NCBI GenBank assembly: GCA_002633005.1
Contig: NMRA01000132.1
Location: 1 to 64,000 of the forward strand
DNA: 64,000 bases
Reading direction: 5' to 3'
Source of the DNA: Phoronis australis
Lineage: Eukaryota; Phoronida; Phoronidae
A program made the translations under genes and the position numbers. Below the pieces are notes generated by a model. That model saw only the letters and a program-made list of their open reading frames with translations, ran no database searches and was not told the origin of the DNA. Below, piece after piece: positions 30,459 through 41,039 of this stretch (within the stretch, counting starts at the first letter, position 1; every line of letters begins with the position of its first letter).

Positions 30459-30715
30459 TTAAAGAAGTTATAGTAGTTTAAAACAGGGCCGCGTCATTGG
30501 AATAATGCCGAAATTTTATGATTTCAAGAACAGTAAAACTGCTTTTTTAGGAACGACGCCTTGAATCAATGTTTTAGGTAACCCAAATGAACGAGACTAA
30601 TCATATTTGCCGTCGTACACGCCAATTTACTTCACCAGGAGATTGCACACCAACCGTGAAATACTGCTTCTACCACTGCATACGCATTTTCCGTATGTCA
30701 TGGCGTATTTCATGG

Positions 30716-33107
30716 CAGTGGCGGATCTACGGGGGGGTTCAGGGGGTTTAAACCCCCCCTCGGGCCAGGACCCAATAATTAAAAAAAACAAAAGCGTCTC
30801 CAGCAAACCAAAAACGGCACCGCCACCGTGTGTAAACCCCAAGTAAACCAACTTGGAAAAAATTGAGGGGGGGTTCACTCTGAAAATATAGTTTTTTGCA
30901 TTGTGAATTGCTGAGTCTTTGTGGCTCATCGGCAAAACGCGCGGGCATTTATTGTGCGCGCGCTTCCGTCGACACTTCTGAAGTAGCCAAGCATTTTAGA
31001 TGGATTCACCGCTGAAAGAGCAGTTCTATAGCTGATTTCTTTAGGTAACTAGCTTCTTTACTCTAAGATATATTTTGATTTGATTAGGGGAAATACTGCG
31101 GTGCCGCAACCCTGATATTCAGGCGAATTGACGTGCAACGTTTTTACCTCATCTGTCATGCCGTGTCATTCTATTACACTCAACACGTTTGTAACTGGTG
31201 TATAGTAAAGTTGTCTTGCGCAATATCATACAGTGTACATGTACATGTAATATTGTGTACATGTACATGTAATATTTTTGAAAAAAATTCTTTTTCCGAA
31301 GAATTGCTATTGTGGCGGGCGCCGTGGTCTGGTCGCGAGTCCGTTTGAAGACACACTCTATAACAAGTTATGTCTATACAAGGAATGACCAAGGGGGCAC
31401 TCACATTGAGAAAGTGACCGCATTCGCGAAAAGTGTACAGTACCAGAAATTGCGGGGAGGCTGTTCTTTCACAACAAAGTCTTGCGGGACTCGTGCGATG
31501 TTCAATAGGCCTCCTAAGGAGCCCTAGTTCCGACCTCAACACCTACCGTCTGTGTACCTGCAATAAGCACACTGCCGTCTTCTATACTGGGAATTTCCGC
31601 AGAAAGGCTCACCCGATGAAACGCTCATGCCCATGGGCATTTATTTGATATTAGTACTTCGGGTTTCAAGCGTTCAGACATTGGGACGTTTATTTCGAAA
31701 ATTGCAAGAGATGCAAATAGGTCCTGGGATGCTTCGTCAAGGTTTGAAGTAGTCCATGATGAACGGATCAAATTTAGTTGCGCATGTAAGTCTTTTGAAT
31801 GGACTTGGCAACCTCAAGGGTCTTAGTGTCAACTGAGCTGCGAAACGAGATGCTGACATTGTAGAGGCTTACAAGCTCATTGACACAGCAGTTGACGAAG
31901 TGCAAGCGTTGGGAACAAACATCGAAGATATCTGGGTAGAATGGTTCCAAGACGAGCAAATCATTGGATCCGATATACAAATTCCTCGGCAGTCTAGACA
32001 ACAGAAGGATAGGACTAACGTATGAGTAACCACTGGGGATTAAAATTTTAGAGAGAAGTTTTCAATTCAAAATTTTTTGCATAGTACACTTTAGGTCTCG
32101 CGACGGACCAGGCCAGCTTGATTTGTGTAGATGTTGAGTTTCAGTGTACTTCTGGTCCCTCGGCGAACTAGTCTTGTGATTTTTTTTCCCAAAGTGTGCT
32201 TTGTAAAACTATTTATCTCAGCCAGTAGTGTTTGGTCCCGCGACAAATCGACTATTTTTATAGGGATAATAAGCACAGGTGTACTCTTGGTCTCGTGACG
32301 GACCAGGTCAGCTTTTTGTGTACTCTCAGTGTACATCTGGTCCCTCTGCAAACTAGTCCAGTGTATCTTTTCACCACTGTGCACAGGATGTTTTGGTTTC
32401 GTGAAACTGTTTTCAGATGATTTGTTTCCTGATAGATTTGACGTTTTTCAATTGTTGTCAACGTGATTCAGCTTAATAAAGTGATACCTAATTATTTATT
32501 GTCGCTTTTAATAATAGACTATGAGTTGAGAGCACCATCGTTCGCCAGTTTTTCTCGTAACGAGACAGAACACATGTTTATTTCCGGACTAACAGTACAG
32601 GTCTTCGTTCTTAAACAACTTGAGGCTGCTGTTACGCGATCATCTGATATTCAAGTTTTTACGCCCCGTCGGTGCTCCTTAATTATGCTCTTGAATATTT
32701 GGAAATTGTCTAAACCCCTGTATACACACCACACTTTTTCGTATACGACTTTTCGTATGCTAAAAAAGGTGTGTGTAAGCAGATGTTCCAACAAAAATTT
32801 TTGCTGGTGGCGTGACTCATACCCAGATGTGCACAATATGGTTTCACGAAACTTATGTGCCAAGTTCATGTGACGAAATCGAGAAGGGTTTTTAATTATC
32901 TTAAGAAAAACTCCAGAGACATGTTAAGTGCCAGAAACTTACCAGGGTGCATGGAAATTTCACTATTTGGCTACAAAAACAGAAAAATATCTTACACGGG
33001 AGGGGAAACCCCCCTCCCGACCTCCCCACGCTCGGCGCCACGCGCCTAAGATTCGACCTTGGCGGGAATCCTAAAGCCCCCTTGGTGAAAACGTAGATCC
33101 GCCACTG
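30716..33107. mobile_element. hAT-like element with 16-bp perfect TIRs
   Basis: Left end CAGTGGCGGATCTACG (30716-30731) and right end CGTAGATCCGCCACTG (33092-33107) are perfect inverse copies. CAGTGGCGGATC is a very common terminus of non-autonomous hAT-type elements in animals. G- and C-runs follow the left TIR. The 2.39-kb inside holds no transposase. It contains a 20-bp tandem of ACATGTACATGTAATATT (31236-31276) and a tandem of about 190-bp units with GGTCTCGYGACGGACCAGG (32090-32400). The flanks do not show a clean 8-bp duplication. Confidence 0.75.
32090..32400 (+). repeat. Imperfect tandem units inside the hAT-like element
   Basis: Two units share GGTCTCG(C/T)GACGGACCAGG, a spacer with GTGTA, CTGGTCCCTC and AACTAGTC in order (starts near 32093 and 32289). 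A third partial TTGGTCCCGCGACAAAT occurs at 32230. Confidence 0.65.
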
Positions 33108-34898
33108 TCACGGCGTATTGAATGGCCGTATTTACACACGCACGCACGCACGCACACACACATAAATACACATACGGATAATGAGTAATATTCAACAGCT
33201 GCAAATGTGTGATTAATAATTGTACAGACAAACCACACCTGGCGATTAGAAAAAACATCCGTTTGATGTTCACCACAATACTTTTATTATAGACACGGAT
33301 AAGTTGCTAAGATACAGAGTATAATAAGACAAATTTATTGTCACCTTAAGCCATCTACACCAGGCACCTACATATACAACTGCTTGATGAATAGTCAGAC
33401 ATAAAATGACCACATTTTGAAACTCGTTATTCAATGAAGTGTCTTGGTAAATTTCACTTCCATAGATGTATTTATTAGGATTAATAAAAGTTATTTATAT
33501 GCATATTTACATGTCATTACAGACATCTGTTGAGTGATTATTTCTAATGAGAGCGGAGGCTGTTTTCAAATGCAGAATATGGACTATTTTTTCTGAGTGC
33601 CGGAACGTTTTAGTTTACTTTCTTTCCGAAAATCATGAAAATGAATGTTTAAAATGCTATGTCCCGAAATTTGTGTATTCGAAGCAAGGGTAAAGAATCC
33701 CATACATAAATGTGTATGACTCTATTGTACACGTGCATTCTATGCGCAGCTGGTTACACTTAATTCAGCCGATATTACAGTAGCCGTGTGCACTAAGAGC
33801 GTACGGTGCAAGCAGTATGCCGTAAACTTTAGTAATCGAAATTTGAAGACATGCTTTGTAGTTCGTCTCGGTTGATTTACACAGGGCCTGACTACACGAC
33901 TCTGGAAACTTCTGAAAACTCCAAATTAATTTCTTTACGTGTATACTGTTTGTGTCCACACGTGCATGTACATGGCAATGCATGCATCAACCAAACTCGG
34001 TAACTTTTAAATATGCCCTCAAGACTGAATTTTTGAAACGTCGTATTCCCCGTATTCGTGTCGATATACAACTGTTTGTACCCACTGCTGCTGGATCTTG
34101 GGGGAATACTGGAATTTCCGAATATAAGTCCACAAAACGATCGTGATCTGTGTTGCCAAAAGTAGCGACCAAAGTAGCAAGTACTAAGGATTGAGCCTTC
34201 TAACAACACAGCTATGGGGGACGTAGCATAAACGGCCATTGTTAACAGTAGAACAAAATAGCAAACAGCATTGAACGCATTCTTAGTTAGTACAACGAAC
34301 ATGTACGTCAACATAACTGTTAGTAGTTGCTAATAATTAATTTATATTCATGGAAAAATTAGCATTTCCGAAGTCTCAGTCCAGCATCTCTTGTGTCCTT
34401 AACGTTTTACGCTAACGAAAGTTTCGTTTTCATTGTTGAAGTAATACGTTTCCATTTATTACAGTACACAATACTTGCTGTCCAGGTGTAAAACGGCATT
34501 CGATCAATTGAAACCCGCCTGTGAACTGCTCGTGCCAGTGCCTTAAATTTGCAAGGACTTCGTGACCGCATTGTCTTCCAAGGCGATTCGTTTTGGATAA
34601 AACTAACTGAAGCCCTATCGTTCTTGTAGGTGTACACGCTATTTCTTTTTAAACGAAACCCTTATTGATTACCGTCCCCTATTTTGTGGTTTTAAGAATA
34701 GTCAGATAAGTATCTCTATTGGTAGCATTTCGCCATTGTTTGTAGTCCTTTGCTACCGATTCACAGCCGTCTCCCTTCACGCAAAAAGGTTTAATTTAGA
34801 ATATATCGATATCAGGACATCTCCATTTTTTCGAGGTGAAACTGAGAACGGATTTTCGTCTGTTGTACTCCGCGTATTTTTTAATATCTTGGCGTGGG
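33108..34898. other. 1.8 kb without recognised genes
   Basis: A CA/CG-type microsatellite lies at about 33133-33165. A 140-codon minus frame (34314-33892) with a hydrophobic start shows no known motif. Nothing else can be supported. Confidence 0.45.
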
Positions 34899-35029
34899 TG
34901 TGACGTATTTAACGACCGAAGTCGGAGAACAAAGAAGCGGACTTCATTCAGCTAACAACTAACTTTATTCTGCCCTAATAGGTGTCGCCACCGTACGGTG
35001 TATACATATGTGAACGGCAATATCCCACA
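34899..35029 (-). repeat. 3' LTR of element C (minus sense)
   Basis: On the plus strand it reads TGTGACGTATTTAACG...ATATCCCACA. It is 131 bp, with around ten differences from the other LTR (about 8%), which points to an old insertion. The minus-strand purine tract GAGAGGAAGAG sits at 35030-35040, just upstream in element sense. Confidence 0.9.
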
Positions 35030-35145
35030 CTCTTCCTCTCATAATAAAATACTCTAGTCAAAATGTTATCGTTTACAAAACTAACTAAAACCATATGAAC
35101 TTGTAAACTAACACTATATACAATCAGTTTCACCAACCATAGCGG

Positions 35146-35562
35146 TCAGGAGGTTTGATTTGTCTCTGAGACCTTCTTGGCAACAGGTGTGGTGCCACTA
35201 GTCACATCAGCTTCAGAATTAAGAGACACAGTTGTCTCACACGTATCACTACTAGGAGTAACAGAAACGGATGCATCAGACTCAACAGATTTATATGATA
35301 CACTAGTTTCAACATTTGTATCAGACAGTGCTATTAAATCATCAGGTTGAGTTACACCTTGGTTCATGTTATCAGAAGCATGCAATAAGTGATCAGCATG
35401 ACAAAATCTCACTTTATGACCAACCTTAACTAAATATGTTAGAGGGCCTTTCTTACAAACAATGCGACCCGGAAGGAATTTCACTATTCCTGACTTAAAC
35501 GTGTTCTTGACTAACAGTTTCATTGACATCAAATGAGCACATCTCAACAGATTTTGAGTCAT
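35146..35562 (-). CDS. Element C integrase C-terminal tail
   Basis: 138 codons. FLPGRIVCKKGPLTYLVKVG is the SH3-like DNA-binding domain of a gypsy integrase and is followed by RFCHADHLLHAS. A Ser/Thr/Val-rich tail with no known fold then runs to the TGA... TAG end at 35146. It overlaps the preceding frame (35779-35495) by 68 bp, so one frameshift separates them. Confidence 0.75.
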   Translation of the reverse strand: MTQNLLRCAHLMSMKLLVKNTFKSGIVKFLPGRIVCKKGPLTYLVKVGHKVRFCHADHLLHASDNMNQGVTQPDDLIALSDTNVETSVSYKSVESDASVSVTPSSDTCETTVSLNSEADVTSGTTPVAKKVSETNQTS

Positions 35563-35846
35563 GATTCCCTTTCAGTTTTGATTTCTTATCATCTACCCGA
35601 GAATACATATCAGGTCTCAACAAAGACAATCTTGTACGCAATTCACGTTTTCTAAACAACTCTGCAGGTGATCTACCTGTAACTGAATGTGGGGTTGTCC
35701 TATAGACAAACAGAAAGTTATCTAACTTCTCAGATTCACTGACATTCTGCTTTGCATGGGATATCATATGCTTTCTCAAAGCCTGCTTGCATATCTGTAC
35801 ACTTCTCTCTCTGCAGCACCGTTTGAACTAGGATGGTATGGGGGTA
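35495..35846 (-). pseudogene. Element C integrase core end
   Basis: The minus frame from about 35846 carries SNGAAERSVQ with the catalytic Glu, then KHMISHAKQNVSESEKLDNF, FVYRTTPHSVTGRSPAEL (the conserved YRxTPHxxTGxSPxEL block) and FRKRELRTRLSLLRPD. It is out of frame with the integrase core to its right. Confidence 0.75.
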
Positions 35847-36665
35847 CTAGAGTTTAATACCATGAATCTTCAAGAAATTCTTGAATTCTTCTGAAATGAA
35901 CTGCGGTCCATTATCAGATACAACCTCTTTAGGTAAACCTTCCCTAGAGAATACACTACGTAATATATCAACAGTTTTGCTTGCAGTAGTAGTTTTTATG
36001 AGAAAAACTTCTATCGACTTAGAGAACACATCAACTAACACAAAGTAATCCTTACCACCCAATGTGAAGAAATCTATGTGAATTCTATCCCATGGATTCA
36101 AAGCTTGTTTCCAAGGAAACAACGGTACCGGTGGTGGGTTACTTCGAACAGACTGACATATGAAGCAATCTTTTATCAAGTTCTCAATATTCGAGTCAAG
36201 GTTAGGATACCAGATATAAGATCTAGCTAGAGCCTTAGTGCTTACTATACCCAAGTGTTCTGTGTGTAATTCCCTTAACATAACATCTTGATAAACAGCA
36301 GGGATTATGACACGTAAACCCCAAGGAATACAACCTTGGTCAATGGAGAGCTCATTACGGCTCTTAAAATATGGTATCAAGTTGGAATCATCACAATGTT
36401 CTGGCCAGCCGGTCAGAACATACCCATAAACTCTTGATAACACTCGATCTTTTCTAGTACTGGATGCTATTTCACCAGCAGTAAGTGGTAATCTATCTAT
36501 GTAGAAAAAGCAATTTATGCTCAGTTCCGTAGCCTCAAATGTCGTATTTTGTGGACTACGGGATAACAAATCACAATCGACATGATCAAGACCTTTTCTG
36601 TACTTAATCGCATAATCATAAGTACCGAGAATCAAAGACCAACGCTGGAGTCTGAGTGCAGCCAA
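35847..36665 (-). CDS. Element C RNase H end and integrase core
   Basis: 272 codons. It starts with the RNase H tail ([15 protein letters not shown]). A connector and the H2C2 zinc finger follow ([17 protein letters not shown] ... CFICQSV). The integrase core has [10 protein letters not shown] (first Asp), [13 protein letters not shown], and [12 protein letters not shown] (second Asp). It ends at KIHGIKL with a stop; the Glu of the triad is in the next frame, in 35495-35846. Both Asp residues are intact, unlike element A. Confidence 0.85.
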   Translation of the reverse strand: MAALRLQRWSLILGTYDYAIKYRKGLDHVDCDLLSRSPQNTTFEATELSINCFFYIDRLPLTAGEIASSTRKDRVLSRVYGYVLTGWPEHCDDSNLIPYFKSRNELSIDQGCIPWGLRVIIPAVYQDVMLRELHTEHLGIVSTKALARSYIWYPNLDSNIENLIKDCFICQSVRSNPPPVPLFPWKQALNPWDRIHIDFFTLGGKDYFVLVDVFSKSIEVFLIKTTTASKTVDILRSVFSREGLPKEVVSDNGPQFISEEFKNFLKIHGIKL

Positions 36666-37017
36666 CGTTCTTAGGTCCCAATATCTTCAACAATGGTTTG
36701 TGGTCAGTTAAAATGACAAATTTCCTACCATATAAGTACTTGTGGAAGTGAGTTACCCCATATATGATAGAAAGTGCTTCTTTCTCACCATGGGCATAAT
36801 TCTGTTCAACCTTAGTCAAGGTTCTACTACCATAAGCTATAGGCTTGTCAGTACCGTCAGGAAGTTGATGCGATAGCACACAGCCCAGCCCATAGGGGCT
36901 CGCATCACATGCCAAAATAATGGGCTTAGAGGGATCATAGTGAACTAATGACAAGTCACTAGACAATAAGTCTTTAGACTTCAAAAATGCATTGTTCAGA
37001 CCAATCCCAATGAACAT
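36616..37017 (-). CDS. Element C RNase H
   Basis: 133 codons. Active-site acids are seen in [27 protein letters not shown] and [12 protein letters not shown], so three of the four are present and the fourth is in the next frame (36665 on). The frame leaves RNase H at about 36660. RT ends in another frame just upstream, so a frameshift lies near 37000. Confidence 0.8.
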   Translation of the reverse strand: MFIGIGLNNAFLKSKDLLSSDLSLVHYDPSKPIILACDASPYGLGCVLSHQLPDGTDKPIAYGSRTLTKVEQNYAHGEKEALSIIYGVTHFHKYLYGRKFVILTDHKPLLKILGPKNVGCTQTPALVFDSRYL

Positions 37018-37585
37018 CAGCTTTCAACAGCCTGTCCAATGGCTGGAGCAATGTAGACAGATTTGGAAGATATTTCCCATAATGGTTCAACATCCCTAAG
37101 TAGCGTCTTAGTTCCTGAACATTTGTAGGGCTTGCAACAGCTTTAATAGCCTCAACCTTATGTGACCAGGGATGGATACCGTCCTTACTTATCTTGTGAC
37201 CTAAGTAATCAACTGATTCCTGGAGGAAAACACTCTTTGCCTTATTCACGGTAAAGTTATGTTTCAACAACCTTCTCAATACTTCCCTGAGTAGTACAGT
37301 GTGTTCTTCAACAGACTCAGAAGAAACTAGGATGTCGTCCTGGTAACATGCAAGGCCCTTAAGGTTAGCAAAAACTTTGTCCATAATACGTTGGAAAATA
37401 TTGCTAGCCACCTTAATTCCAAAGGGTAATCTGTTATACTGCAACAATCCAATACTGGTATTTATGGTCAAAAGCTTTCTAGCTTCATCATCTACTTCTA
37501 ACTGTTGGTAGGCATTAGACAAGTCAAGTTTACTAAAGACTTTACAACCTTGCATTGATGCAAATATGTCGTCAGGTGTAGGCAA
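36974..37585 (-). CDS. Element C reverse transcriptase, palm and thumb
   Basis: 203 codons. Motif A is [13 protein letters not shown], motif [14 protein letters not shown], motif [11 protein letters not shown] (YQDD), then [20 protein letters not shown] and [15 protein letters not shown] of the thumb. The fingers domain that should precede [10 protein letters not shown] is absent: unrelated sequence starts at about 37590. The catalytic Asp residues are intact. Confidence 0.88.
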   Translation of the reverse strand: MPTPDDIFASMQGCKVFSKLDLSNAYQQLEVDDEARKLLTINTSIGLLQYNRLPFGIKVASNIFQRIMDKVFANLKGLACYQDDILVSSESVEEHTVLLREVLRRLLKHNFTVNKAKSVFLQESVDYLGHKISKDGIHPWSHKVEAIKAVASPTNVQELRRYLGMLNHYGKYLPNLSTLLQPLDRLLKADVHWDWSEQCIFEV

Positions 37586-37660
37586 AGGGCATTGAACTCA
37601 CACAACCTGAATCACAAATATGTGGGCTTATTTTTGACTCACGAGTGGTTATGTACATAT

Positions 37661-37868
37661 GCAGTGGTGGATCTTGGATGTAGGAGAAAGAGAGTGAAAC
37701 CACACATATCTGAAGTCAAAGGTCCACGTGCATTCCAAGCGGTCTCTGAAGGGGGCCCATGCAATCATAAAGGAATAGGAGTGTAATGCCCGAAAGCTGG
37801 CGGCGCCTTTTAGTTGCCCATGGGGTGTGTCCACGGGGGCCTTCGCCACCCCCTTTATCCACCTATGG
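37661..37868. mobile_element. Short hAT-like MITE
   Basis: The left end reads GCAGTGGTGGATCTTGG and the right end, in reverse complement, CATAGGTGGATAAAGGGGG, a decayed TIR pair of the CAGTGGCGGAT type. The flanks GTACATAT (37653-37660) and GTACGTGT (37868-37875) agree at six of eight positions, compatible with an aged 8-bp target duplication. Confidence 0.5.
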
Positions 37869-37964
37869 TACGTGTGACACCGTAGCTGTTTTTTATCTTG
37901 AATTAATAAAAGTTCCATTACTCGGCGAACATGCCTGGTGATCAAATAGTCGGCAACAAATGCT

Positions 37965-38212
37965 GTCAGCGTAGCGCATTGGTGCAGTAAAGTATCATAT
38001 CGAGACTACGCCCCACTTTCCGTCACGGTGCGTAGACGCTACGTCAAAGTGAAAAACGGCGGTTGCTGCGGTAAAATGAAAAAAGGTTGTTGGCGTCAAC
38101 TACGTGTGCGTACGCTCCACTCTACCGTAACTTACAGTGGGTAGGTGCTGCACTGAAAGGCAAAAGGGTGGTTACCTGCGCCTTGACGTGCGCCTACGCC
38201 CCACTACAGCAA
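37965..38212 (-). repeat. MITE relic related to 53041-53187
   Basis: The reverse complement of 38212-38110 reads CTGTAGTGGGGCGTAGGCGC and then AACCACCCTTTTGCC, matching 53046 on (CTGTAGTGGGGCGTAGGCGC, AACCACCTTTTGGC). A second GTGGGGCGTAG occurs at its left end, so the copy may be a dimer. Outer ends are unclear. Confidence 0.6.
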
Positions 38213-38845
38213 ACCAGAAGAAATTTGGCTAGGAATAAATCAATCGCTATTTTAAGTACTGCCACATTGAACCTACATGTTGAAAATTGTGTGTACATTG
38301 TTATTGGTTGTGTTAAGTACTTTGTGGCTTGACGTGTAATAATTGCATGCAAGGTGATTTCAATACTGTTGCTTTCGGCTAGGTTTCACTGTTTACCTCA
38401 GGGGTTGTTCTTTTTTATGCCTTTTTCACTTGTATCTGGTTGACCTCAGATTGATCCAGTTAAGGTCTAGTGAAATTCGGTTGACAAAATTTTATGTCTA
38501 AGTGTTAAACTTTATGATAGTTATACGAATCCCAGGTGCAGGGGGTGCATGTGTATATGATTGCTATGCATGTCTGTGCTGAAGCAAAACTTTAAGAATG
38601 CAGCAGCAATTCTAGCTAACGCAAACAAAATGTTTGAATGGACACTTCGTTAAAAGCTTTTCAAATTGAACATGGTGTTGTATTGAACGTAACGCGATTG
38701 TGGAGAAAACTTTCACGTCTTGTCTTCAAAACATGTTGCAATATCCATTATCTTGTGTACGGTTATCTCTCACCTTAAACCTTCATGTGTTCTCTACCTA
38801 ATAAGGCTGGCTTATTGTCAGTTTTGACAACAAGCACTGGTACTT

Positions 38846-39535
38846 TTACATGTTGTATTTAACATCAACAAGCATCTCGCCAAGTACAGTTATTTCATTC
38901 CCACAATAGCCTTCCAAGCTTGATTCATAGGAGCCCAAGGGAACATCTGAGAAATGAGCCATATACAGCCTCTCAGGAACGACAGTCCTGGATGCCCCCA
39001 TGTCCAACTCGAAGTCAAGCTTGGTATCATTTATGAACAGTGGTATACAAATGTTATCATCACTTTTAGATCTTAAACTAAACATACTCATAGAACCAGC
39101 ATAATCAATACAATGTTGTTGGAGACTGTCACTATTAGTATTCTCTTTTACACTGTGATTGTTTGTAACCACTTTCTTTGGCTTTGTCGTCTTCTTGGGT
39201 GTCTGAGTCGGAAACTTCGTATAACACGCTTTGCGAATTTGTCCGGTTTTCGAGCATTTGTGGCACTTCGCGTCCTTGAACGGACAATTACCTTTTGTGG
39301 GATTGTCTCCAAAACAACGCGAGCAAGGCGATTTTTCTGACTTGTTCACAGGTTTCCAGCCTTTGTGACGAATAGAATGCGCAGTCTCTCCCGTTGGGAT
39401 TGAAGCTTGCAGGGTTTTACTGTCGATAATGGCTTGTTCCTGTGCCAGTGCAAGTTTACAAGCCGTTTCCCAATTGAGTGAATATCCCTTCGCAAGTAAC
39501 TTGGCCTGCATAGTTTGGTTATTCAACCCTGGCAC
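38846..39535 (-). CDS. Element C gag C-terminus and protease start
   Basis: 229 codons. Gag C-terminal helices (ETACKLALAQEQAII) are followed by a Cys-rich part CSRCFGDNPTKGNCPFKDAKC and a knuckle CHKCSKTGQIRKAC, where the zinc-binding His is Gln. The protease follows with FELDMGASRTVVPE: the usual D-S/T-G is D-M-G. Both key sites are therefore damaged. The frame stops at 38846 soon after GEMLVDVKYN, where element sequence is replaced by foreign DNA. Confidence 0.8.
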   Translation of the reverse strand: MPGLNNQTMQAKLLAKGYSLNWETACKLALAQEQAIIDSKTLQASIPTGETAHSIRHKGWKPVNKSEKSPCSRCFGDNPTKGNCPFKDAKCHKCSKTGQIRKACYTKFPTQTPKKTTKPKKVVTNNHSVKENTNSDSLQQHCIDYAGSMSMFSLRSKSDDNICIPLFINDTKLDFELDMGASRTVVPERLYMAHFSDVPLGSYESSLEGYCGNEITVLGEMLVDVKYNM

Positions 39536-39539
39536 AAAC

Positions 39540-39985
39540 GTGTCCCTGAGATTGTTCTCTAGTTCATCACCATAGGAACAATTGCTAGATAACTTTTTAT
39601 CGCCAAAATATAGTCACTAATGGTCTCACCTTTCATATGTTTACGATTTCGAAATTCGAGGCGATAAGCGACAACACTCTTAGTTGGTTCGTAGTATTTC
39701 GTCAGGATGGCCACAATGTCCTCAAAACTTTTGTCCGTCGGACGTCCCGGAAGGCATTGTCATTGATTGTAAACAATTTCAAAAGCGGAAGGACCGATCA
39801 GCGTGAGAAAGACCTTCACCTTCTTGTCATCGGCAATGTCATTGGCCAACATACAAATCTCAATTCTCTGTAGGTACATGGACCATTTCTCCGTTAAGGG
39901 GTCAAACTCTCCAATGTGTCCGATTTGTAATTTCTGGGGGCGTTGCCAGCCGCCATCTTGGATTTACACGAGGTCGAATTTTACG
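39540..39985 (-). pseudogene. Element C gag N-terminal half, broken
   Basis: Minus-strand pieces read QIGHIGEFDPLTEKWSMYLQ, RIEICMLANDIADDKKVKVF and ILTKYYEPTKSVVAYRLEF, the typical beginning of gypsy gag proteins. At least two stops or frameshifts interrupt it, and the natural start is not clear. Confidence 0.65.
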
Positions 39986-40083
39986 CTTCTTTATCGAATA
40001 TTTTTGACGAACTGCGAGTTCTTTCACTGGAATTTACCGTCCCGGCAAATCCTGAATGTAGAATGTACAAACATACCTTCACA

Positions 40084-40105
40084 AAAACAGTTCTAGTCGC
40101 CAAAT
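40084..40105 (-). promoter_or_regulatory. Primer binding site of element C
   Basis: In element sense the sequence after the 5' LTR reads ATTTGGCGACTAGAACTG. TGGCGAC is a frequent gypsy primer-site start. Confidence 0.5.
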
Positions 40106-40236
40106 TGTGACGTATTTAACGACCAAAGTCGGAGAACAAAGATGCAGACTTCATGCAGCTAACAACTAACTTTATCCTGCTCTAATAGGTGTCGCCACCT
40201 TACGGTGTATACATATGTGAATGGCAATATTCCACA
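40106..40236 (-). repeat. 5' LTR of element C (minus sense)
   Basis: 131 bp, TGTGACGTATTTAACG...TATTCCACA on the plus strand, aligned over its full length with 34899-35029. Confidence 0.9.
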
Positions 40237-41039
40237 AGAACAACATATAAATTTAATCTTGGGAAACTAGTTAGTTGTGGTGTAAGTGAATACAAAACGC
40301 ATATTTATTTGAAGACGTAATAAGGAAAGTCAGGTGATAATGATTGACCTAAAGATATGTACAGAGGAAATATGACCAAACAAAAGAAGTTGACAAAATA
40401 AGGGTTTCAACACTCAAATACGCTGAAGAAAACAAAAATAATAGTATTGAAGATCTCTCACTATGGATAACTTAGCTGTAACACGTTTTAGAATTGATAT
40501 AAAGGTATAACTGCTTACCACTATAGGCAACCCTGTAATGACTGATTAGCTCATGTTTTCGGTGTTGTCTACTGAATTGAAGTTAACTTTCTCATGGATT
40601 GGAACACCAGCTTTCGCATGAATTATTTCAAATTGAAACTTGTTATAGACTAAAGTATGGTGACAGACAGTGCGCAACGTGCAAGATAAAACAGTAATAA
40701 CTCAGTTAATGTTATGGGCAGCCCTTCTAAAACCCACAAGAAAATTCACATGCAGTTGTAGATTCTGCACCTGACTGACAGAGAACAGAGCGAGTGTCCA
40801 GAAATTAAAATTAAAAACATAGTAAGTGAGAGGTGTCAACAACACGAACGAACAGAAATGCCATACAAAATGAAAGTGACGTGTGAATTTATCTTGACTG
40901 ACAATTTGGTATGCAGTTGTCCACAAAGTCAACGTTCTGCGAAACACAACAATTAGAAACAAGAGCAACACAGAGTGTTCGGAAATGCGCCCACGAATGC
41001 ACCGCAAACGGTGTGGTTCTAGAGTTATTTACTTGTATC
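40237..41039. other. Non-coding AT-rich stretch
   Basis: Short frames only, no motif or repeat partner recognised. Confidence 0.5.

Larger units (their letters stand above)
37586..38845. other. Replacement segment inside element C
   Basis: In place of the RT fingers there is 1.26 kb of non-gypsy DNA with a hAT-like MITE (37661-37868), a relative of the 53041 MITE (about 37965-38212), and AT-rich sequence without coding signal. Confidence 0.6.
34899..40236 (-). mobile_element. Ty3/gypsy retrotransposon C, minus strand
   Basis: Two 131-bp LTRs of equal length (34899-35029 and 40106-40236) enclose minus-strand gag, protease, RT, RNase H and integrase pieces. The segment 37586-38845, where the end of protease and the RT fingers should be, holds unrelated DNA with two MITE-like pieces. 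The sequences next to the outer LTR ends (GTGGG and AGAAC) do not match, so no target duplication is visible. Confidence 0.9.

Noticed and set aside
33892-34314. Minus-strand ORF of 140 codons with hydrophobic start
   Set aside because: No family motif, no splice or regulatory support, and irregular composition; likely chance.
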